From: an uncultured Bacteroidota bacterium
GTDB taxonomy: Bacteria; Bacteroidota; Bacteroidia; NS11-12g; UBA955
Assembly: GCA_903953615.1 (NCBI GenBank)
Contig: CAJBKH010000296.1
Coordinates: 1-8,129, forward strand
Direction: 5' to 3'
DNA length: 8,129 bases
The notes below the pieces were generated by a model. It was not told the DNA's origin, made no database searches, and was given only the letters and a program-made list of their open reading frames with translations. Below are positions 1 through 7,700 of the stretch, piece after piece (positions within the stretch are counted from its first letter, which is position 1; every line of letters begins with the position of its first letter). Made by a program: the position numbers and the translations under genes.

Positions 1-994
1 GATACATCTGCTCGCCCTTATTACACTTGCGCTTTTCGCCTGCCGAAAAGATAAAAGCAAAGTAGATGGCCCTAGCATTACTGAAATATTTAGCGATTTT
101 AAGGTAGCCGAAACCTTTAAATGCAGCAAGGATAGTGTTAACTTTAACAAAGGTGAAACCGCTTTCTTTACAGCGCGTTTTAACAAGATTGTAAAATGGA
201 CCATTACTATACAAGGTAATACGTCTAAAGCGGTAAAAATTATCAATGGCGAAAGCAAAGCAATAGATGTCAGCAACTCCTCTTGGAATGGCAGCACTAC
301 ACAGTTTCCTATGTTTGGCAAAGAATTTTGTTTGGCCAAATTAACCATTAAAGATGTTACCGATTCTTTCACTACCAATGTGCGCATAAGCAATGCCAAA
401 AAAATAGAAGGTGTAATAGTAGCTGATTTCGAAACAGGCCTTAACGCCAAATGGACCCGCTTCGCACAAAGTGGTGCCAACATGGACTTTCAAATTAAAA
501 CCGATGCATTTGCGCCTGAGGGCAAATCATATTTAAACATGGCGGGCACTGTGAATTGGGATTACCTTATTGGTCTTATCGATTTTCCAGGCAATGCATA
601 CAGCACTGCTCCTACTTTTCCGCTGCCTACAAATCCTGAATCGGTTTATTTTAATTGTTTGATTTATGGCGTTAACAACACCAATACTTCCTTGGTTTTA
701 TTTCAATTTAAAGAAGATGAAAATGCCGATGGTATTTTTAATGCCAATAATGAGGATGAATATGATTACCAAGTTACAGTTGATTGGGTGGGTTGGAAAC
801 TCATTTCTATCAAATATTCTGATATTGTAACCCTAGTGAATGGCAGTCCTGCTGCAGCAAAAGGCAATGCTTTACACAACCCAGATAAAATTGGGAAAAT
901 CTCGATGTTGCACCTGGCTAATCCAAGCAATGGTTTCGCCAGCTCAAAACTCGATTTAATGATGTTCACTTTGAATAAACCACTAGAACCTTGA
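1..994 (+). CDS. Lipoprotein with Ig-like and jelly-roll regions, probable glycan-binding surface protein (5' partial)
   Basis: The reading frame is open from base 2 to the TGA at 992-994 and shows 330 residues; the start codon lies just outside the window, because the visible N-terminus is already the hydrophobic core of a type II signal peptide ending in the lipobox LFAC, with the lipidated Cys at bases 41-43. Residues of about 25-130 look like a beta-rich Ig/PKD-like region, closing with a TDSFTTNVRIS strand. Residues of about 137-325 begin with VADFETG and resemble the jelly-roll carbohydrate-binding modules found in Bacteroidota glycan-binding lipoproteins. An acidic loop with the DxNxDG pattern (visible residues 239-244) resembles a calcium site. 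There is no hydrolase motif. The following genes encode a second jelly-roll lipoprotein, a GH3 and a GH16, so I infer an outer-membrane role in capturing beta-glucan, comparable to the PKD/CBM lipoproteins that follow SusD in laminarin loci. The fold and ligand are inferred from sequence appearance. The ATG at 311 is internal and not the start. Confidence 0.8.
   Translation, partial: IHLLALITLALFACRKDKSKVDGPSITEIFSDFKVAETFKCSKDSVNFNKGETAFFTARFNKIVKWTITIQGNTSKAVKIINGESKAIDVSNSSWNGSTTQFPMFGKEFCLAKLTIKDVTDSFTTNVRISNAKKIEGVIVADFETGLNAKWTRFAQSGANMDFQIKTDAFAPEGKSYLNMAGTVNWDYLIGLIDFPGNAYSTAPTFPLPTNPESVYFNCLIYGVNNTNTSLVLFQFKEDENADGIFNANNEDEYDYQVTVDWVGWKLISIKYSDIVTLVNGSPAAAKGNALHNPDKIGKISMLHLANPSNGFASSKLDLMMFTLNKPLEP
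991..994 (+). promoter_or_regulatory. TTGA stop/start overlap (translational coupling)
   Basis: The TTG start of the second lipoprotein shares bases with the TGA stop of the first. No purine-rich Shine-Dalgarno sequence precedes it (the upstream bases are CACTAGAACC). Initiation at this weak codon probably depends on ribosomes terminating on the upstream gene. Confidence 0.6.
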
Positions 995-1641
995 GAAAAA
1001 TTTATTTACATATCTGCAGCTTCTGCTGTCTCTTGCTTTTGAATTTTTCTTGCAAAGAAATTGTCACCGTTCAAAAGTTAGAACTCTATGATGAAACGCT
1101 TGCAGCCGATACAAATTCCATCAATGGCTTTAATGCCACCACTATTTTTGGCGATGATTACGACAAAAGTGTTTGGGTTTCGCCAGAAGTAGAATGCGTG
1201 CAGATGCGTTCCGAAAAAACAAATGTATACAGTGGCAATGGCGCCCTTAAAGTAACCTGGAATAAAATTGCAGGTGGTTGTAAATGGATAGGCATAGGCT
1301 TTGGTTGGAATAATTGGATGGCCAAAGATATGCTAGACATTTCGCAAATTGCGGCCGTTGAAATGCAAGTAAAAGCAGTGAAAGGTTCTTTCAAAAATTT
1401 ACCAGTTGCTTTTGCATTCGAAGATTACTCTGGTGTACAAGCCTACTATGGTTTCCGATATGAATTGGCTGCTGGTGAATTCAATGACAAAACATGGACC
1501 GCTGTAACCATTCCACTTTCTAAATTCGAATTAGAGACCAAAGATTTTAACCTCGAAAAAGTTAAACAATTCGTTATACAACTCGAAGGAGATGGTGATA
1601 TTTACCTCGACAATATCCGATTTATTACGCTCAAACAATGA
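991..1641 (+). CDS. Lipoprotein with CBM11/CIA30-like jelly-roll domain
   Basis: The protein has 216 residues. The start is TTG at 991: an in-frame stop lies at 976-978, no ATG or GTG lies between, and the next ATG (residue 72) would remove the signal sequence. TTG gives a proper lipoprotein signal, with MRK, a hydrophobic core rich in Cys and Leu, and a loose lipobox FSC with the lipidated Cys at residue 21. Residues of about 47-213 form one beta-rich domain. It has a YSGNGALKVTW segment near residue 80, aromatic-rich stretches (GFGWNNW, residues 103-109) and a terminal GDIYLDNIRF strand, a combination common in galactose-binding-like jelly rolls such as CBM11 and CIA30-type domains. No catalytic motif is seen. 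It overlaps the previous gene by four bases (TTGA) and the GH3 gene by four (ATGA), so it is translated as part of the operon. I infer a beta-glucan-binding accessory lipoprotein; the ligand is not determined by the sequence. Confidence 0.82.
   Translation: MRKIYLHICSFCCLLLLNFSCKEIVTVQKLELYDETLAADTNSINGFNATTIFGDDYDKSVWVSPEVECVQMRSEKTNVYSGNGALKVTWNKIAGGCKWIGIGFGWNNWMAKDMLDISQIAAVEMQVKAVKGSFKNLPVAFAFEDYSGVQAYYGFRYELAAGEFNDKTWTAVTIPLSKFELETKDFNLEKVKQFVIQLEGDGDIYLDNIRFITLKQ
1638..1641 (+). promoter_or_regulatory. ATGA stop/start overlap (translational coupling)
   Basis: The ATG of the GH3 gene overlaps the TGA stop of the preceding lipoprotein gene. No Shine-Dalgarno-like sequence precedes it, so termination-reinitiation is the simplest way for ribosomes to enter the GH3 frame. 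Confidence 0.6.
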
Positions 1642-3893
1642 AACAACTGAATCTGTTTTTAACCTCCCTTTTTTTCTTTTTGTGCACTGCTTCACATGCC
1701 CAAGGTGCTGCTAAATCTGTGAACATCGATTCACTCATTGGCCTTATGACCGTTGAGGAAAAGGCTGGGCAAATGACCCAAATCGACTTAGGTGTTATTG
1801 CCGAAGGAGGCATCTGCAACCTTAAGAATCCGCAAACCCTTAACCTCGAAAAATTAAAAACAGCAATTGCCAAATACCATATCGGTTCTATCCTGAATGT
1901 TGGTTGTGGAAGTGGTACCATCGCACTCGACAATTGGCATAAAATATTGGCAATGGTAGTGGCCGAAAATAAGAAAAACAGTCGTTTAAACATTCCCATT
2001 ATATATGGTATCGATGCCATCCATGGCGCCAATTATACCATGGGTGCAACTTTATTCCCTCAACAAATTGGACAAGCCGCAACATGGAACCCGCTATTAG
2101 TGCAGCAACTCTATGGCATTACCGCTTACGAAACACGCGCATCTGGTATTCCTTGGAATTTTTCGCCAGTGCTCGACCTCGGTCGACAACCCTTGTGGTC
2201 GCGCTTTTTCGAATCATTTGGTGAAGATGTATTCCTTGCTAAATCAATGACCAAAAGTGCTATCCGCGGACTTGAAGGCAACACATCAAATAGTCCATAT
2301 GCTGTGGCATCATGCATGAAACATTTTTTGGGTTATAGTATGCCATTGAGTGGCAAAGACCGCACTCCAGCATGGATTAGCGACCGCGAATTGCGTGAAT
2401 ATTTTTTACCTACTTTTCAAATGGCCATACAACAAGGGGCCAAAACTGTGATGATTAATTCAGGTGAAATTAATGGCACCCCTGTGCATACCAATTATGA
2501 TATTTTAACAACACTTTTGAGAAATGAATTGGGCTTTAAAGGCGTTGCTGTTACCGATTGGGAAGACGTATACAAATTAGTGAATGTACACCACGTAGCT
2601 GAAACAAAAAAAGAAGCCGTGCGCATGGCCATCATGGCGGGCATCGATATGAGCATGACCCCCAACGATTTTGAGTTTACCGAACTCTTGGTGCAATTGA
2701 TTAAAGAAGGTACCATTCCCATGGCCCGTATCGATCAATCTGTAAAACGCATTCTACAATTGAAAGTTGACATGGGCCTTTTCAACGAAACGCGTTTCAA
2801 TAAAAATTTATATCCACTCTTTGGTTCGACAAAACATGCCAGCGTGAGTTACAATGGCGCAGCCGAAAGTTTAACCCTTCTTAAAAATAAAGATCAAATT
2901 TTGCCTTTAAACGCTGCCAAAGAAACCATTTTGGCATGTGGCCCAGCTGCGAATAGTTTAAACCTCTTAAATGGCGCCTGGACCCACACATGGCAAGGTA
3001 TAGATACCCGCTTTAATACACCAGGCAAACTAACCATTCAACAAGCCATGCAATTACAAATGGCAAAAACCAATTTCAATTATGTGCCAGGCTGTACCAC
3101 CGATAGTATTATTAATATTGAAGCCTGTGTTGAGGCTGCTAAAAAAGTCTCGAAAATTATTGTGTGTTTAGGTGAAACACCTTGTACTGAACTACCAGGC
3201 AATATTGATGATTTAAGTTTATCTGAACCGCAACAACAATTGGTAAAAGCTTTAAGCGCTTTACATAAACCAATCATTTTAGTGTGTTGTTTCAACCGTC
3301 CGCGTATCATTAAAAATGTGGCCCCATTGGCCGATGCTATTTTATATGCCTACCTCCCGGGCGATGAAGGTGGACGCGCCATTGCGGATGCCTTGTTTGG
3401 CAAAATTAATCCAAGTGGTAAATTACCTTTTACATACCCTGCCAATGTCAATGCTTTTGTACATTACGACCATAAAAGCTCAGAAGATTTAGATGTCGAT
3501 TTTTCTAATAATGCCTACCGTCCACAATTCGATTTCGGATTTGGCTTAAGCTATACCACTTTCGAATACCAAACTTTTAAGATGAGCACCAATTCGCTGG
3601 GCGATAAAGATTCAGTGACTATAAGTGTAGCTGTTAAAAATACGGGCAGTCGCGAAGGTATGGAAGTGGTGCAATTGTATTACCACGATTTAGTAGCTTC
3701 TATTACCCCGTCTGTTAAGAAATTGGTGGCTTTTCAAAAAATAAAATTAGCCCCTCAAGCCAGTCAAACTGTTACATTCACTTTGCATAAAACCGATTTC
3801 TCCTTCATCAATAAAGCCTTAAAACGCGTGACCGAAAATGGTGAATTCGAACTCCTCATTCAAAATCAAAAACAATCTTTATATGTCCACTAG
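1638..3893 (+). CDS. Glycoside hydrolase family 3, periplasmic beta-glucosidase / exo-beta-glucanase type
   Basis: The protein has 751 residues, normal for three-domain GH3 enzymes. It starts with a type I signal peptide cleaved after SHA (residue 21), so it is exported, probably to the periplasm. Family landmarks are in order: LMTVEEKAGQM (37-47), GIDAIHG (124-130) with the substrate-binding Asp126, LDLGRQPLWSRFFESFGED (179-197), MKHF (227-230), and VTDW (305-308) holding the probable nucleophile Asp307. The alpha/beta sandwich follows, with GETPCTELPG (512-521); by comparison with the barley ExoI type (HPYTE) its Glu518 is the probable acid/base. DFGFGLSYT (632-640) leads into a fibronectin III-like C-terminal domain (about 655-745). 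The enzyme should release glucose from the non-reducing end of beta-1,3 or beta-1,3/1,4-gluco-oligosaccharides. Its ATG overlaps the upstream stop (ATGA), and it overlaps the GH16 gene downstream. Exact linkage specificity cannot be read from the sequence. Confidence 0.95.
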   Translation: MKQLNLFLTSLFFFLCTASHAQGAAKSVNIDSLIGLMTVEEKAGQMTQIDLGVIAEGGICNLKNPQTLNLEKLKTAIAKYHIGSILNVGCGSGTIALDNWHKILAMVVAENKKNSRLNIPIIYGIDAIHGANYTMGATLFPQQIGQAATWNPLLVQQLYGITAYETRASGIPWNFSPVLDLGRQPLWSRFFESFGEDVFLAKSMTKSAIRGLEGNTSNSPYAVASCMKHFLGYSMPLSGKDRTPAWISDRELREYFLPTFQMAIQQGAKTVMINSGEINGTPVHTNYDILTTLLRNELGFKGVAVTDWEDVYKLVNVHHVAETKKEAVRMAIMAGIDMSMTPNDFEFTELLVQLIKEGTIPMARIDQSVKRILQLKVDMGLFNETRFNKNLYPLFGSTKHASVSYNGAAESLTLLKNKDQILPLNAAKETILACGPAANSLNLLNGAWTHTWQGIDTRFNTPGKLTIQQAMQLQMAKTNFNYVPGCTTDSIINIEACVEAAKKVSKIIVCLGETPCTELPGNIDDLSLSEPQQQLVKALSALHKPIILVCCFNRPRIIKNVAPLADAILYAYLPGDEGGRAIADALFGKINPSGKLPFTYPANVNAFVHYDHKSSEDLDVDFSNNAYRPQFDFGFGLSYTTFEYQTFKMSTNSLGDKDSVTISVAVKNTGSREGMEVVQLYYHDLVASITPSVKKLVAFQKIKLAPQASQTVTFTLHKTDFSFINKALKRVTENGEFELLIQNQKQSLYVH
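3883..3893 (+). other. 11-base overlap of GH3 and GH16 genes
   Basis: The GH16 start at 3883 lies inside the last codons of the GH3 gene, in another frame, and the GH3 stop TAG is at 3891-3893. The overlap supports co-transcription and probable coupling. It also constrains the last residues of GH3. Confidence 0.6.
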
Positions 3894-4716
3894 TCGCATC
3901 TTATTTTCTTTGAGCCTTTGTTTGTTTTTAGCCGCTTGTAAACAATCGGCACCACCCGATATCAAACTACCAGACGAAAAAGGTAGCCTGTTTTTTTCAG
4001 GTTATTATTTCAATTATAAAAATGCGGATAACCCTGTAGGTCCTGGACCCAACCGCTTTGCAGGCAATGCAGAAAGTGCTTATGTAGATAGTTTAGGTCG
4101 CTTGCACATGAAAATTTTGAAGAAAAATAATTTCTGGTACAGCAGTGAAATCATCAGTGTAAAAGAATTTAAATATGGCACCTATACCTTTACTTGCGAA
4201 ACTGATATTAGAAACTTCGATCAAAAAGTAGTGTTCGGTTTTTTTACTTGGGACGATTATTCTTTCCAAACCCAAGGGAATAGCGAAATTGATATTGAGT
4301 TTGCAAAATGGGATGTGGCCAACGATAGTAATTTAGTAACCTACAGCGCCCAACCTGTTTGGTTTAGCACCCCTGGTCCTTATAAAGAACGCACTTTTAA
4401 ACCAGCCATACCTACCAAATACATCAGTAAAACTGCCACCTATATGATGCGTTGGACCAGCGATAGTATTGCTTGGGAAAGCTACGAAGGCGAAACCTAC
4501 CCTGGCCCTAATAAAGTGTCTAAATGGAGCTTTAATAAGAACAATATTCCCCGATCTAAAATTGAAAATTCATTGACCTCCAACCCAATTGTAGTGCCGC
4601 AACCAAGCGACTCAACCAATGTGCGTATCAACTTCTGGTTGCTCAATGGTGCAGCCCCAGTGAACGGTCAAAACCACGAAATTATCATCAAGAATTTTAC
4701 TTACAAACCGTTGTAA
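3883..4716 (+). CDS. Glycoside hydrolase family 16 lipoprotein, probable endo-beta-glucanase
   Basis: I take the ATG at 3883 as the start (277 residues). The in-frame ATG at 3838 would add 15 polar residues ahead of a clean lipoprotein signal; from 3883 the protein begins MSTSRILF and has the lipobox LAAC with the lipidated Cys at residue 19. The GH16 signature EIDIEF is present, with Glu135 as probable nucleophile, Asp137 as helper and Glu139 as acid/base. This is the ExDxE form on a regular strand, as in lichenases and xyloglucan-active enzymes, rather than the ExDxxE beta-bulge form of classical laminarinases. A KYGTYTF strand before it and the NFWLLNG and IIIKNFTY strands near the C-terminus also fit the beta-jelly-roll catalytic domain. 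The gene overlaps the GH3 gene by 11 bases and is the last of the operon. It probably cleaves beta-1,3 or mixed-linkage glucan at the cell envelope; the product oligosaccharides would suit the GH3 enzyme. Confidence 0.9.
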   Translation: MSTSRILFSLSLCLFLAACKQSAPPDIKLPDEKGSLFFSGYYFNYKNADNPVGPGPNRFAGNAESAYVDSLGRLHMKILKKNNFWYSSEIISVKEFKYGTYTFTCETDIRNFDQKVVFGFFTWDDYSFQTQGNSEIDIEFAKWDVANDSNLVTYSAQPVWFSTPGPYKERTFKPAIPTKYISKTATYMMRWTSDSIAWESYEGETYPGPNKVSKWSFNKNNIPRSKIENSLTSNPIVVPQPSDSTNVRINFWLLNGAAPVNGQNHEIIIKNFTYKPL

Positions 4717-4743
4717 AAATAGTCAACTTAGTTTACTAATTTT
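4716..4743. terminator. Possible bidirectional AT-rich hairpin between convergent genes
   Basis: The arms pair as 4716-4720 with 4739-4743 (A4738 bulged), 4721-4723 with 4735-4737, and 4725-4727 with 4731-4733, with one C/T mismatch and a three-base loop TTA at 4728-4730. That is about 11 pairs, mostly A-T. The arms end in A and T runs, which gives each strand a short U-rich 3' side. It sits exactly between the GH16 stop and the stop of the opposite gene. The low G+C content makes it weak, so termination is inferred from position as much as from structure. Confidence 0.35.
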
Positions 4744-4747
4744 ATAA

Positions 4748-7700
4748 TTAATGTGCAATCATTAAGCGCACTGTTCCTACTTGGCTTGCCGTTCTGAAAC
4801 GCACCATGTAAATACCTGCTGGCCATTGTTCTGTGGTCAGTACAAACTGTTTTACATTTGGCCAATACTGGGCTATTACCTTGCCATCCACTGTGCTTAC
4901 CTCCACCCATTGTAAATGATCTGTAGATTGCATTTGAACCGCCTCGTCGGCAGGATTTGGATAGACACGCCACCCAGTTTTTTCTAACACATCTATGGTA
5001 CCACTTGGTGCTTCTTTCTCTATTTTTATTTTGTATAACTTGCTTACCAAACCGCTTTGCGATTTCACTAAGAAAGGGATGGTATCCGTAAAATTATTAT
5101 TAGTAATACCACTCTTTTGCCCCACACTTAAAACACTGGCTTTGGCACTATCGCTTAATGTAAACACGCCTGTTAAATTCGTTAAATCGGCATTAAAGGG
5201 CACAGTAATTTTTACGAATCCTCCACCTGCTATTTTGGTGATAACCCCAGTATCTGCAGGACTCACCAAACAGTAGGTGAATAATTCAGCTTTATCGCTT
5301 TTCAGAACAGTGGCACTAACATCATATATTTTAGAAAAACTGGTATCCTGTGCAATCACTTTGTATTTTAAAATACTTTTGTAATTGTTAGCAGAACTGC
5401 CACTAATTTGTTTCACATTTTGCAAATAAGCTGTAGCACTGTCACTTACTTTAAAATTGGCCACCAAGGCACTCAATCCACTGCCAAACGGCAAGGTTAA
5501 AGCCACGGTTCCCCCTGTCGTACCAATAGTTGTAATGACCCCATTCACAGCAGGACTCTGTAAACTGTATTGCAACAAATCGCACGATTGGCTTTTGCCC
5601 ATTTTAACATAAACAATATAGGTTTTACTAACTGTTGTGTCCTGTGCTATGACTTGATAAATCAATGGTGATGTAAAATCATTCAGCGTTACGTTGCTGT
5701 TCTGTTTAATATTCGACACCTTAGCGTTTGCACTATCACTCAAAGTAAACCAAGCTTTGATAGCCGTTAAATTTGTTCCATAAGGCACTGTTAAATTCAC
5801 ATTGCCTCCGCTGCCTGTTGTTGTGATGGTGCCTGTAACAGCAGGACTCACAAACCCATAAGTTAACAAATCGCAAGCAGTATTTTTATTGGTATAAACG
5901 GTTACCGTATAGGTTTTGGTTAAAGCTATGTCTTTGGCTTTGATGGTATAGGTGACCACCGTTTTAAAACTATTTTTAGTGATAGAACTGCTCTGTAGAG
6001 ACGCTCCGATGTAGGCCGTTGAGGTATCACTTAAAGTAAAAGTTGCCATCAGTGAATCGAGCTTGGTACCGTAAGGCACATAAGAACTAATGGTACCTCC
6101 TGTTGGCGTTTGAGTGATAATATCCTTGGTACTTAAACCTGCAAAAGTATATGTCTTAATGCCCAAGAAAAATTGCGTTGAATCGGCTATGGCATTATTG
6201 GTATTGCCTACCAAATCCACATAGCTTGCTGCTCCAATATTGATATTTACTTTGCCATTGTTAATCGGACTAATTTTAGCAGTATAAACCAAGGCACTTT
6301 GTTGTGTAAAATTCGATAAAGTACCATTGCTTATTGTAATGTCTTTGGCTTCAAAACCATCTAAAATTTCTGAAGCTTTAAAAGTGGCTGTAAAACTATT
6401 GCTCACTGTGGGCTTAGGAATGGTAACGCTGAGCGTTGGTTTGGTTTTATCTATCATGATAGAATAATCTTCACTTTGCCCATAACTCAAAGCACCACAA
6501 GGCGCATTCACGGTTGCAAAATCGCTAACCACTCGCAGTCGCAAAAACTTACCCGTTACTGTAGGATTTACAGGTATGCTAATACTGCAGGATTGTTTGC
6601 CTTTTCCACTGCCAATAGTACCCACCAATTCACCTGCATCGTTCATCACCCCATTGTTATTAAAATCGATGTAAATTTTTGCATTCTCATTGTTATAAGT
6701 ACCAGTTGTAACAGAGGCTGTATAGGTATTCCCCGCTTTTACAATGGTGGCATTGTTACAAGTAAAATCTTCGTAACTAAAAGCACCTGCACTAGAAGAT
6801 TTATCGATGGTATTAAATTCGAATCGGTAGATGCCAATACCAAAACCTCCTAAAATATTAGTAGTGGTAACACATGAAGCGGCAGTGCTCAAACCTGCAT
6901 AATTATAGGCAACACTCTTGGTATGAGAGCCTTTTGCATTGGTTACAGTTAAACTAATGGTATAATTGCCAAAGGTATTAAATTGAACCTCGGCACGACT
7001 CGATAGTGAATCTGTACCATTCACATACGACCAACCTTTGGCAGGCAGTATTTGCCATCTTCTATTCGCTGGCGAGCCCATGGAATTGTCTACCATGATT
7101 ACTGTATTCGCACAGGTTTGTGAACTCGAATTCTGCACTGTAAAATCGGCCACTGGTGGCACCGAAGTGGTTTTAAACAAATCGGATTGCCAAATACCAC
7201 GACCATAGGTGGCAATGTGCAAGCGGCCTTTATCAGTGCCATCGCTCATGATTTCCATATCAGAAATTTGGGCAACAGTTGGCATGCCATTCGAAAAATT
7301 AATCCAGTTCTTATAAAATTTATTTCTGTAATATACCCCAAAAGCAGTGGCAGCATACATACTCGAGTCGCTGTTTTTTTGATCCAATAAAAATTTAATC
7401 ACAGTTACTGCTGGTAAATTTTTATTCAATAGACTCCAATTATTGCCCTTGTCGTTACTGCGCAAAATGCGATTTTGATTGGTCACTACAATCACCAAAT
7501 TACTATCGTAATCGCAGGTCTCTATTTGCTTAATCTGTTCGCCACTTTTAAATGGAAAAGCCACAGTTGTAAATGATGGTGCAGCAGCATTAATATCGGT
7601 ACTTCTGTATAAAAATTGAGTGTTATAAGCCATGTAGAAAGTACCTTTAGAATTTTTACAATAAGCTAATGCCCTTGGTGTTGTATTGCCACTGATACTC

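Noticed and set aside
1631..2032. Open frame of 133 codons on the - strand
   Set aside because: It lies antisense within the strongly supported GH3 gene, has no recognisable domain, and its composition is that expected of a shadow frame.
3838..3882. Upstream ATG extending the GH16 protein by 15 residues
   Set aside because: The extension is polar, lies wholly inside the GH3 coding region, and would push the lipoprotein signal away from the N-terminus; the ATG at 3883 gives a standard lipoprotein signal.
5018..6163. Possible CRISPR or DNA-level direct repeat array
   Set aside because: The periodicity of about 290 bases follows protein domain repeats in a coding frame and the DNA copies have diverged; there are no short identical repeats with unique spacers.
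6476..6853. Open frame of 125 codons on the + strand
   Set aside because: It is antisense to the GEVED region of the large type IX cargo gene and reads as a low-information Ile/Thr-rich peptide without a signal or domain.
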